From the NCBI GenBank assembly GCA_958496175.1, contig OY292275.1, positions 2,046,001 through 2,110,000 on the forward strand: a DNA stretch of 64,000 nt. Reading direction: 5' to 3'. The stretch's first letter is position 1. Each line of letters begins with the position of its first letter. A program made the position numbers and the translations under genes. Shown piece by piece: positions 12,160 to 22,640 of the stretch. The notes beneath the pieces are model-generated. The model worked only from the letters and a program-made list of their open reading frames with translations, did no database searches and was not told the origin of the DNA. The stretch is from Sisyra terminalis. Lineage: Eukaryota > Arthropoda > Insecta > Neuroptera > Sisyridae.

Positions 12160-12380
12160 ATTCACAACTGAATTTCTATATAGAACTGTCAACTGTCTTG
12201 AACTAAGCGCCTCATATACCCGCAACCCAACATTCTAGAATGTACTCCAATGTTCGTTAATGTTCCACCACTTACTAGATGTTTCTAGAACAATCTATAA
12301 GTGCATTCACATTGGTGGGACAGAGAAAGAAGTTGCTCAGCCAATCACGTGCCGGCATGGCACAAAGAGAGAGACAGACG
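12160..12380 (-). promoter_or_regulatory. hsp70-like heat-shock promoter segment
   Basis: In minus-strand order it holds a GAGA tract (12366-12373), a CCAAT box next to CACGTG (12339-12350), heat-shock pentamers, a TATA-like GGGTATATGAGGCGCTT (12221 down to 12205), and initiator-like ACAGTT at about 12196 and 12188. On the plus strand TTC falls at 12233, 12253, 12263 and 12283, and GAA at 12238 and 12288. All share one 5-bp register, with most intervening pentamers one base off. HSE, then TATA, then GAGGCGCTT is the layout of insect hsp70 promoters. No hsp70 coding sequence follows; the 5'-UTR-like AT-rich tail gives way to a foldback at 12124. Identity as an hsp70-derived fragment is inference; the HSE array is seen directly. 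Confidence 0.65.
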
Positions 12381-12392
12381 TCTTCCTTTTCT

Positions 12393-13250
12393 GTTACAAT
12401 ATTAATATTGAAGTCTATCATCTTTAATTTCGATTTTTTATTTGTGCTTTCATTTTTGCATCAATGCTGTTAAACTATCAAGGTAAAAAAATTGATCTGT
12501 ACATATATTTATAGAAGATTAAATTCTCTACAAAAAAGTCTTTAAAAAATTTTCGCTAGACACGCCGTTTCCGAATAATCAAGCTTCAGACATTGATGTA
12601 ATTTTTAGATTTATCTTCTTTATTTTTGAATTTTGTTGCTAAGGAACAAATAAATATATAGAAATTAACAAAATAGATTCTTGATGAGAATTTAATGCTC
12701 TATAAAAAAAGTCTTTTAACGTTTTTACATAAAATAACTTTTTCAAAAGTTATTCAACAATAATTTAATATTTCATTCAACTTTAATTGTGAATAACTTT
12801 TGAAAAAGTGATTTTATGTAAAAACGTTAAGAGACCTTTTTTGTAGAGCATTAAATTCCCTTCAACAATCTATATTGTTCATTTCTATATATTTATTTGT
12901 TCGTTAGTTACAAGATTCCAAAATAAAGAGTGATAAATCTAAAAATTATATCATTGTCTGAAGCTTGATTATTCGCAAACGGTGTGTCTGGCGAAAGTTT
13001 ATAAAGAGACCTTTTTTGTAGAGAATTTAATTTTCTATAACAATATGGGTAGATGATTTTTTTACCTTGATAGTTTGGCAGCATTGATGCAAAAATGAAA
13101 GCACAAATAAAAAATCGAAATTAAAGATGATAGACCTCTTATTATTAATAGTAAGGACTCAAACTTTCCCAATATTTTTTTTTTGTCAACTTGATCAATA
13201 TTTTTTATATACTTTTAAAAAAAAAAATAGTCGTTTTTTTTGGCCCAGTC
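12393..13250. mobile_element. Foldback FB-C, left end lost
   Basis: The left arm from about 12393 (a block with attaatattgaagtc, the tctatcatc block, a cgattttttatttgtgc block) pairs with a right arm ending at 13250 in GGCCCAGTC, next to TA (13251-13252). The centre is near 12770. It shares the CTACAAAAAAG and TTAATA motif skeleton with FB-A and FB-D but has a different terminus. The missing outer left arm abuts the promoter-like segment. Inner sub-arms around 12660-12900 are nearly perfect. Confidence 0.7.
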
Positions 13251-14641
13251 TAATATATCCATGGGAAGGGAACTAAATAAAAGGCTTTTCCCAACATTCC
13301 AAAGTCGTATACTTAATGTTTCAGGCACGTGGTATGGAAGGATAAGATGAAGAAAATTGTGATCTTTGGGAAAATGTGGACGGGAAAAGATCTCATGTTA
13401 GATTGATATAACAGTTTATAGATCGTACAAAAAAAAAAGTTTGTCAACGTTATAAACCTTACCTACAAATATTTGCAGAAATTATGAGAACCGTACAGGA
13501 TAAAAAAGCATGGGGAAGGATTACATTCAGCTTTAGCAACGAATCTGTTTATATGTAGCTACATTTTAGTTGTCTGGCTTGTATTAACATAAAATTTGTT
13601 AGTTTCAAAAAAAAATTACTTATTTTTTTCTCCTTTTTTAGGAACATTTATTTCCAAAAAGTGGCCCAATTTTTGCCCAAGTTAGTGTGGAATATTTTAT
13701 TGATCTTGAAGACGAATTGTTAAAGTAGATTAAATTCAAATCACATACACGAACCAATTATAATTACCACGCTCATCTTTATCAAATATAATAAGGAGAA
13801 AATTGCTGGAAACTTTGAAATCTCATTAGTAATTAAATTACAAATCACAGACGAAGAAGAAGAACTTTTCTCTCCACTTCCTATTTTCTACGACTACGAT
13901 AATGGCTTTTTTTTTCGTATTAACTGTAACTGTATATATCACTTATATATATATATGATACAATGTTGGGAAATTGATATGAAGCTGCTGAAAAAGAAAA
14001 CGTTAACGATTATTTTTATTGAAGAACTTTTCTATGAAATGTATCGCCGTATAATTTATACTATGGAAACGAATTTTCCGCATTGAATTGAACTATTTTG
14101 AATTCTATATACTCGGGAGAATTTAGAAAGAAAAACAATAGCGCACGTTTTTATAACATCCAACAAAACTTTAGACAATTAATGGAACGTAAAATTTTCC
14201 GTCTGAAACTTTAAGACGCACTGTCTTTAGTGCAAATTCATGCGACACAATTGCCTCCGCCTCCTTGGCGAAGAGATAACACAAGAACAAGACGTCACAT
14301 TTTGCCAAGCGTTAATATTCTAAACAATTTTCCAAATACGTAAATGTTATAGGGAGCAAAACAAGTAGCGATGGAAGCATATACCGACTAGTAGAAAGTT
14401 GCTACGTGAATTCGACGAACGTAAGTCGAGGTATGCGATAGCATAAGTTGCAAAACTATGTCGACAATCGACTCATACTATTCGAATGAAACAAAGTTGT
14501 ACAAGAAGACTTGTATATCACAAATAGGTCTTTTAAACAAGAGCTTTTTATAAATGAAGCTTACATGGAATTTGTTGAAGACTAATTTTTCGTTGATTTG
14601 GGTGTAAAATGAATGAATTTTAATCAAAATAAGATTTTTTC
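13251..14641. other. Non-coding, possibly internal Helentron sequence
   Basis: No open frame of 60 codons and no palindrome is present. It lies between the FB-C foldback and the Helentron 5' end. It may be worn internal Helentron sequence or host DNA; the sequence does not decide. Confidence 0.35.
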
Positions 14642-15065
14642 GCTGGCTTTGAACAGTTATACTGTGTATACAATATATAGGATTACATTATTGGAGTTTT
14701 AGTGTAAATACCTATTTTTTTTGAAAATTTAATATAGCCTTTGTTCACCGAAAATAATGTAGCTTCCCAACAGTGGAAGAATTTTTTAAATCGGTCAAGT
14801 AGTTTTGGAGCCTATTCAAAGCAAACAAACAATCAAATCTTTCCTCTTTATAATAATAGGTAGATATATTGCGGTCCAATTTATGTAGTATAATTTAATA
14901 TAATAATATATAAAAATCATACCATAAACATAAATTTGAACAGAATTTGTTTGAACAAAAATATTCATGAAGTATTGCCCAGATACGTATCTCGATTGCC
15001 AAGCAATCTTTCTCAGTGGCCATCAAGTAGTTTGGATCACTCCGTAACTGATTTGTGAGGATTCA
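14642..15065. mobile_element. FB-E palindrome fragment, split by a Helentron 5' end
   Basis: The 14642-14681 part carries the FB-E outer end (gaacagttatactgtgtatac), and 14865-15060 continues with the inner arm (attgcggtccaatttatg through gtttggatcactccgtaac). Between them sits minus-strand Helentron 5' sequence. Only one arm is present. Confidence 0.6.
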
Positions 15066-15126
15066 CAAAATAATCACGGATTGACCTCAATTTATAAGTC
15101 GTGCCTTTCCCTTTTTGCGATGTGGT

Positions 15127-15151
15127 TGCGGGGAGGGGGGGGGGTGGGGGT
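15127..15151 (+). other. Guanine-rich run
   Basis: A gggg-a-run of ten or more G-t-ggggg tract lies in otherwise AT-rich DNA. It could form a G-quadruplex. There is no further context for function. Confidence 0.4.
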
Positions 15152-15289
15152 GTTCCCAAATTTCCTTACTTTCACCGAATCTACCTTTGTAAGCAACCCG
15201 AAAAGTGCCGAATTTTGAATTGGACCATTTTCCCAATTTAGTAGCTTTCCCTCATGGGAACCCTAGCCATACCTAAAGCTGTGTAAAAA

Positions 15290-15475
15290 CAACCGATAGA
15301 TGATACCTTTGGAAAGAAAATTCCACAAATTTATTGGAAACGTAGTAGTAATGCCTTATATTAATAGTTTGATGCATTTTTAAGAAAATATTGCAGTTTA
15401 TCTTACGAATGGTTTCGGGGAACCTTAATTTTTTTTTTCACTTTGGAATCCAATTTGAGAAATACTGCTCTAGTC
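15290..15475. repeat. Dispersed hAT-like repeat, copy 1
   Basis: The block with ttattggaaac, gtaatgccttatatt, gaaaatattgcag and ttgagaaatactgctct is matched by a diverged copy at 63063-63290. The closing TTGAGAAATACTGCTCTAG resembles ends of hAT-type miniature elements. No partner terminus is identified. Confidence 0.45.
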
Positions 15476-15542
15476 AAACAATTTCAGTAAATGTGGCGCC
15501 TCCACAAGTGTGCCAAGAACACTAATTTAAACCGAAACCATG

Positions 15543-15903
15543 TGTGTATACAATATATAGAATATATTGCGGTCCAATTTATGTAGGATAATTTATTATA
15601 ATAATATATAAAAATCATACCATAAACATAATTTTGAACAGAAGCTCAAACAAAAATATTTGTGACGTTTTGCCCGGATACGTATTTCGATTGCCAAGCA
15701 ATCTTCCTCATCAAGTAGTTTGGATCACTCCGTAACTGCTTTGTGATGATTACTGCATTGTGATATATGGGCAATACTTCACAAATATTTTTGTTTGAAC
15801 TTCTGTTCAAATTTATGTTTATGGTATGATTTTTATAAAAATAATATATTAAATTATAATACATAAATTGGACCGCAATTTATCCTATATATTGTATACA
15901 CAG
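15543..15903. mobile_element. Foldback FB-E copy, both arms
   Basis: The ends CTGTGTATACAATATATA-type (left) and TATATTGTATACACAG (right) are inverted. The arms read through attgcggtccaattta, the catacc-ataaacat block and ttcgattgccaagcaat. The centre is a short single-copy tttggatcactccgtaac. Copies are at 29816, 62234 and, partial, 14642. No coding capacity. Confidence 0.75.
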
Positions 15904-17300
15904 AATGAATTTTAATAAGTTCCAATATCAATTTTTGGTAATTGTCAAAGTTATATCATTAAAATTTTGCATTAAAACTATTTATTCTCTTACAGGTGCA
16001 ATGACACAATTATATTTTAATTGGAAGCAAATATTAGCGAAAAATCAGCAACTGTTACTCACGTGGTAAATTTTAACCTGGCAACAATAAAATTGTGCTA
16101 ATTAAAAAGTGAAAATATTGTTGTACCAATGTGTACTTGGCTGGAACAATGTACAAAACGACATGTAATTACCTTAGTTTAAAACGGCACAATGGAGAAA
16201 ATAGAGTTTAGAAGATTGTAACGGCCATTTGGGGAGCGCTAAAGTATGCAAATGTCATGGAAAAACTGGAAAAATATATATATGACATAATCACATTCTA
16301 AAGATAACATTTAAAAGTACTGGGGGAATAAATTTGGGTTTCTTTTTTTTGTCATAAAAAAAAGGTTATTATACAAAGCTTTCATAAAAATTTAAATGTC
16401 ACAAGCTTTTTTAAACAAACATTTGTGCTATTATTGCTTTGGTCAAAGCTTTGCTGGATATTCGTAAATCTAAATTAAACTCCAAATTGTTATTATTCGT
16501 AGGACTATCAATTGATTCAGTCTTAAAAAGCCCACCGATCGACCAATGAATTTCATTTAAATTTTTAATATCCGAACCATTCCCATACAAACTCAAGTAC
16601 CTTTTTCGTTTTAAATTGAGTTCCGCTTTTATATTCCGTTTTTTTTTTCTCATTCTAGCAGTAGTGGAAACTAATATTTAACACTAAAACCTTCTTCACT
16701 TAAGTAATCCTAACATAAAAGAGAACATTCGACGAACGACTCAACACGAATAAACGTGACCGGTAATAAATTTTCCTTACACCAGTTCCACCCAATGTAA
16801 ATTGGGTTTTTTCTTCGAAGAAAAAAAACTATAAAATTCCTTTTTTTTTCAGGAAAAATGGAACGTTTATATAGAGTTTGACTAAAATCGGTTCAAGTTT
16901 ATCTTCTGATGTGATAATAGGCAACAAAATGAATAAGGAATCTTGAAAGGGAAGTAATTAATTTAATAGGGAAAAAAAAGCTCAGAGTTCGGATGATGAG
17001 AGTTATAATAATTTCATCATTAAAAGTTTTCTTCAAAAGAAAAATATTTTGTTAAGAAAATTTTCTCGTGAAATTTAATTGGTAAATAGGAATTTTAGCT
17101 GAGAATGATTAATTACTCTTTGCTTTGTCATATAATTCAATCAAATGAAATTTTAAAGTTAAAATTGAGGTTTTGATATTACAATTACTGTAAAATTTTA
17201 AGTTTTACGAAAAAAAATCATTATAGTTCAGAATCTGTCATCACTGGCTCGACAACTCGTCAATGTATTTCTATGGGATTTTCAACTTACTTCTGTTCAA
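15904..17300. other. AT-rich non-coding, no gene seen
   Basis: A minus-strand frame at 16411-16653 is lysine- and asparagine-rich with no domain. No terminal repeat or splice-bounded block is recognised. Confidence 0.4.
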
Positions 17301-19970
17301 AATTTAAAAGAAAATCCTGAAGATAATGCCCTTGCCGATCTTCAGGTACTTGAGGAAATCCCATTCATCTTACATTCGAAATCAACGATTTTATAATCAT
17401 ACCATCTGTATGTTTTTCGAACTAGTTTTGGTCAAAATTTTCAAGAACGCCTATACTTCAATTACGTCTGAGAACCCTATCAACATAATATTCGTACTCA
17501 GTAATTTGAAAATCTCATCTCTGTGATTTTTGAGCTAATTTTGTTGAAAATTTGGAAAAACTCCAGAAGATGACGTCTTTGTCCACCTACCAAAAAAATC
17601 TGGGAATCTAATCAACATAATTCTCGTAGTCAGTGATTCAAAAACCTCATCTCTGTGTTTTTTAAACTAATTTTGTTTGAAACTTCAGAGGATGACGTTT
17701 ACGCTTAACCTTCATGTACATCGGAGAATTTCGTGAGGCTTACAGCACCAACCCCGAAAATCACTAATTAAGAGGTCATAACGTATTTCAAAAGAAATAT
17801 TTCTGAGCTTCTGAAGATGAGATTTCTGGACCTCCAGGTGCTTGGCGGAACTTAACGCACCCAATATTCTTTCAGCGACTTCTTCAACGTTCAAGTAACA
17901 AATTTGAATTGTTTTTTGTGCACTTTTCAGCAAATAATAAAGTTTTCATTTGTCGTCTCAAATTATGCATTATTGCCATGGTAAAATGCAACGACCCGTT
18001 TCAATAGAATAAAAAGTTGAAACCCATTTTCTTAATCATTTTAGGAACCAAATGCAAAAAACGCAATATAATTTCGAGGCTATTAAGGTTGCTCCATACA
18101 TCTGGGTGTCCAAGAATCTCATCTTCAGAAGTCAATTGAAATTTTTTTAATTGGATTTAACCATTCACTTTAAGATTTTTGAGGTCTTTGATGGCAGAAT
18201 AACACAAATTTATGATAAATAAAGATCTCCAGCGTACCTGGAGGTAGACATGTGCATCATCTTATAGAGTTTTTGTATATCTTAGTATGTAAAATTGCCA
18301 AACAGTTCCAAATAAATATTTCAGGGTTATTGGTCAAAATTTTTTTAAGAAACTCCAGACGATGATATCCACGTCTATATCCAGAGGAAATCTAATAAAT
18401 CCCGTTGAAGAATCTAACAGATCAAATATTTATAGTCAGCGAATCGAAATTTTATATTGTGTGATTTCTGAACTTCTTTTTTTTCTACATTTAAAAGAAA
18501 CTCCAGAAGATAATTTCCATGAAAACATCCAGGTACGTCGAGGGGTTTCGTGAGCTTTATAGATTTAATTAACGATTCAAAATCCTCATGTGCTGTTTGG
18601 ATTGTAAATCCATTATGATAATTATTTCAAAAAAAAAAAATCCTGAGAAGATGACGTCCACGTTAACTCCAGGTCTATAGGAAAATTTAATAAACCTCGA
18701 TTCGTCATCAGTGTTTTGAAAATTTCGAAAATCGGTGTTTAAAATTTATTTTATTTTCAATTAAAAAATAAATAATTCAGAAAATGACATTCAAGTCCAG
18801 CTCTAGGTACTTTGAACCTTTTATTTATTAGCAATGACCCCAAAACTTTTAAATTGGTCGTTATAACTCATTTCAAAGAAAATTCTTATAAGGTCCTGGA
18901 GATGAGTATTTTGATTCTCCAGGCTCATGACAGAATTTCCTGGACCCAAATACAAAGAAATACAATACAGTCCGAGCTCAATGAGTTTCTCCATGCACCT
19001 GGAGATGCAAGAAACGTCCTTGGAATAGAAAAAAAAAATTCTTTGAAATCAGTTACTATCATTATCATATATTATTTAAGAATGTTTGGAGTTATTGATT
19101 ATAGTATAACACAAATATAAGATTCATGCAATATCTGGAAGTAAACCTGGACATCATCTTCTGGAGTTTTTCGAAAATTTTGCCAAATCAGTCGACAATC
19201 ACGAATTTTAAGACTTAGATTATTTGACGCACCTGGTGTGTAGACGTGGACATCATCTCCAGAACTTTTAGGCAAACTATATTCAAATACAAATTTAGAC
19301 TGATTTCAGTCAAAATTTAACCCAAATACCAAAGATGTAGACCTAAAAATTTGTTATGAACCATTTATTTGTTAGTAATGATTCCAAAACTTTTAAATTG
19401 GTCGTTATAATTCATTTCAAAGAAAATTCTCATAAGCTCCTAGAGATGAGTATTTTGATTCTAGGCTCATGATGGAATTTTATGGACCCAATATTTGCTT
19501 TCAGTAAAATTACTTTTAGAAGCCAAATACAAAAAAATACAATATAGTCCGAGTCCAATGAGTTTCTCCATGCACCTGGAGATGCAAGAAAAGTATTCCT
19601 TGGAATTTAAAGAAAATTTTCTTTGAAATCAGTTACTATCATTATCATATATACTTTAAGGATGTTTGGAGTTACTGATTATAGTATAACACAAATATAC
19701 GATTCATGTAATATCTGGAAGTTAACCTGGACATCATCTTCAGAAGTTTTTCGAAAATTTCACCAAATCAGTCGACAATCACGAATTTTAAGACTTTTAG
19801 ATTATTTAACGCACTTGGGGTGTAGACGTGGACATCATCTCCAGGACTTTTAGGCAAACTATATTCAAATACAAATTTGAACTGATTTCCAGAAAATTTA
19901 ACCCAAATACTAAAGGTGTAGACCCAAAAATTTGTTGGAAGTTGATTTTTTTAAGCAATTGACCTCTAAA
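17300..19970 (+). repeat. Degenerate satellite, forward-oriented block
   Basis: Diverged units with spacings of about 125-250 bp repeat the phrases ctccagaagatgacgtcc, acctccaggtac, gaatctaatcaacataat and gtaatcagtgattcaaaa. From 18812 a segment of about 560 bp is duplicated (18812-19367 and 19368-19960). Markers are aaattggtcgttataa at about 18850 and 19400, and agttactatcattatcata at 19047 and 19631. Open frames here are repeat-derived. Related units in the opposite orientation occupy 22640-25980. Confidence 0.7.
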
Positions 19971-19973
19971 CTA

Positions 19974-20896
19974 TTAGGTGTACAAATAAGTTTCCGCCGT
20001 TTTATTGTAGATGGCGCGGCACGGAGTTTCGGTTAGCTTTCGCAGATGATAACCGGCTTAAAAAATAGTTTGGACATTGAAGAACAACATAACCTATTAA
20101 TATTATTGATTTTATATTGGTAAAATATAATTTTTATAAGTTGAAAATGTCAAAATTTGAGCCACGTAAGCGTCATTTGTGGGAAATATTAGTTTACTTC
20201 TTTAATTTAAAGAAATCTGCTGCTGAGGCGCATCAATTGATCGTAGAAGCATATGGTGAGGGTGCTTTGAGTGGGAGAACGTGTCGAGAGTGGTTTCAAA
20301 AGTTTAAAAACGGTGATTTCGACGTAGAAGACAAAGATCGCGCAGTGGAAGGCCAAAAATTTACGAGGATGCAGAATTGGAGGAATTATTGGAGGAAGAT
20401 TCATCTCAAACACAAAAATAACTTGCTCTAACATTAGAAGCCACTCAGCAAGCAGTCTCTATTCTATTCTAGACTATTCTAGACTATTCTAGACACGAAA
20501 AAATTATTCTTCTGCATGACAATGCTCGTCCACATGTTGCGGCTCCCGTGAAAAAGTACTTGGAAACACTTGATTGGGAAGTGTACCCCCCCCCCCCCCC
20601 CGCTGTATTCACCAGACATTGCACCGTCCGATTATCACCTGTTCCGGTCCATGGCACATGCTCTGACGGCGCAGCGGTCCATATCTTATGCGGATACCAA
20701 AAATTGGGTTGATTCGTGGGTAACCTCAAAAGACAAGGAGTTCTTCAGACGTGGGATTCGAATGCTGCCTGAGAGAGATGGGAAAAAGTGGTTGCAAGTG
20801 ATGGGCAATATTTTCAATAAATTTATATTACCGTTCTTCTATAATAAATATTTAATTTGTGTTAAAAAACGGCGGAAACTTATTTTGTACTCCTAA
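19974..20896 (+). mobile_element. Internally deleted mariner element
   Basis: Terminal inverted repeats TTAGGTGTACAAATAAGTTT and, inverted at the right end, TTAGGAGTACAAAATAAGTT lead into CCGCCGTTTT on both sides. They are flanked by a TA duplication (19972-19973 and 20897-20898). Length is 923 bp against about 1.3 kb for an intact mariner. The missing part is the middle of the transposase. Three perfect copies of TATTCTAGAC (20465-20494) sit exactly at the deletion junction. It cannot be autonomous. Confidence 0.95.
20147..20820 (+). pseudogene. Mariner transposase pseudogene
   Basis: From ATG at 20147 the translation (MSKFEPRKRHLWE, KSAAEAHQLIVEAYGEGALS, CREWFQKFKNGDFDVEDKDR) is the helix-turn-helix DNA-binding half of a mariner transposase. 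A single-base shift near 20350 moves the reading to another frame (YEDAELEELLEEDSSQTQ), which meets a TAA near 20426. The middle, including the first catalytic aspartate, is deleted. The 3' part resumes with HDNARPHVA (second Asp codon at 20518) and YSPDIAPSDYHLF (third Asp at 20630). The spacing is longer than DD34D because a 16-base C run (20586-20601) has expanded. A further shift follows LPER. By wording it belongs to the mellifera/capitata-like mariners; this subfamily call is from memory. Confidence 0.92.
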
Positions 20897-20898
20897 TA

Positions 20899-22640
20899 AT
20901 TTGAAGGTCTATCAAAAGTTGAAAAATTCATAAACGGACGCAAAACCTCCAAAGTAATCGATTTCAATTTTAAAATATTCCTTGTGAGGTCTGACCATCG
21001 TAAATTTCGCATAACATAAGCTCATTAAACCGGACCGTTAATTGATCAAATGATTGACATCTCAACAATAATAATTAATGCTAATTTTTCCAATTCACCC
21101 ATCGTAAAATTATCAACCAATGCCATATCCCAACAATCAAATTAGATTTTTCAATTTATCCCTCAATCACCCCAGGGTGGGCGCCAAAAAAAAAAAAAAC
21201 TGAATTTTTAACGGCCAAATAATATAATCATAGAAAAGTGGCGAGGCGGATGGAAAGGTTTCATATTTGGCTCAATTCCAAATCTGATAATATCTTTGTC
21301 ATTCCATAATAGTTTGTGTCAGTTCATTTATAACGTGATGATGATAATGATGGGGAGGAGGGCCGTAGAGAAAGATGGAGTGCTACGTCTATTTAGTAAT
21401 ACATTATCTTTGGACGGATATGATTTAAAAATAAAGAAGTGAAGCGACGAAAAAGTGGCAAGAACTTGATTGAATTTCCATTCAGCGGAGATGAGTTTTT
21501 TATCTTTGATATCATCATCACGAAACATTTAACAAAAGGATGCTGCATAATTAATGATTCTTAAGAGATTGAAAAAATTATTCTAAAGTTCTATGCAAGT
21601 ATTTTAGATTTTTCTACCACACTTGGCATTGTTTTAGGTGACAAATAACATTTATTAATCTCTTGAAAAAGGCAAAACAATTGACCAGTTTTTCAGTGGC
21701 CTTTTTTGTTGAACTTATTTAATTAAACATTAAATTGCTCTCGTTGCCATTTTGCAGGCAATGTACAGTTTTAATCCTTTCTGACGCAATTCATAATTTG
21801 CCTTGACAATTTACAATATTGCAATGACGAAGCTTTAAGCTCGGATGATATTATCAAACAGGAGTTTGTGATAATAAATGAAATTGCTACATATTTCACA
21901 CATTACAATTTCCAGATTAAACGGATTAACGAATGTGCAACAATGTGTCAATTGAATTTGAAAAATTATATTTTCTATAGTTGCGAGGAGAATTATATGA
22001 TGGCGTCGTGAGGAGGGACATTTTTCAATGAGGGAAAACGGAGTTTGAGAGATTCAAGTACTCGAGCGTTTCGTGTCGCCTACGTTTGAGTAATGATAAT
22101 TTAATCTTGGCAAAGAAAAATAAAAATGTCGAAAGAATGAGCGGAACAACTAAGAGGAAAAACTTTCATAAAACAACTTATAAATTGAGTAAAATTGCGA
22201 TCGTTTACTATAATTTTTTTTCTGCTACTTATGGATTAATCTACGGAATATATTACGACTTTCGTATCCTTGGATTATTTCAAAGAAATCCTTCATTAAC
22301 GAAGAAATTTTTTTTCTTTATTCTTTGCAAATATATCCATTCTATATTTAAACTATGCAAGTCTCATTTTCAAAAAAGCTATTTGAGATTATAATTTAAA
22401 GTATTTACTAATTATATAACGTTAATGTTTCCGATGATATTACAATTACGAAAGTCTTACCATGCGGTAATATTCCAATATTTTCGATAATATTCCTTCA
22501 ACATGGCGTCGTGGTTATTACTTGATTAAAAATTAGGTTAGTATTTTCAACGTAATGCTGATGTTTAACCAATAAACGATTTCATATCGAAAAAAGGCTC
22601 TTGAAATGCGTTTTTTGCATTTGGTTCCTGAAAAAGAATT
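20899..22640. other. Non-coding, largely single copy
   Basis: No gene is supported. The plus-strand frame 22086-22394 has no recognisable domain. The 22395-22560 part matches the segment at 23515-23690 (aagtattta-ctaattata and fccgatgatattacaatt-type phrases), so it is a dispersed repeat linked to the satellite. Confidence 0.4.

Larger units (their letters stand above)
11447..14864 (-). mobile_element. Minus-strand Helentron: 3' end and 5' end
   Basis: Read on the minus strand, 11447-11490 ends in gcagacgaagtcgcggggatcagctag, matching the terminus of the 7485-9333 element. At 14864, also on the minus strand, a typical Helentron 5' end begins (TCTACCTATTATTATAAAG, then a gaggaaagatttgattg stretch and a gaataggctccaaaactac stretch). 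The same orientation and 3.4-kb spacing suit one element loaded with nested foldbacks and a promoter-like segment. However, an FB-E fragment at 14642-14681 lies only about 180 bp inside the 5' end, so this could be two Helentron fragments. No Rep/helicase open frame is seen. Confidence 0.5.
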
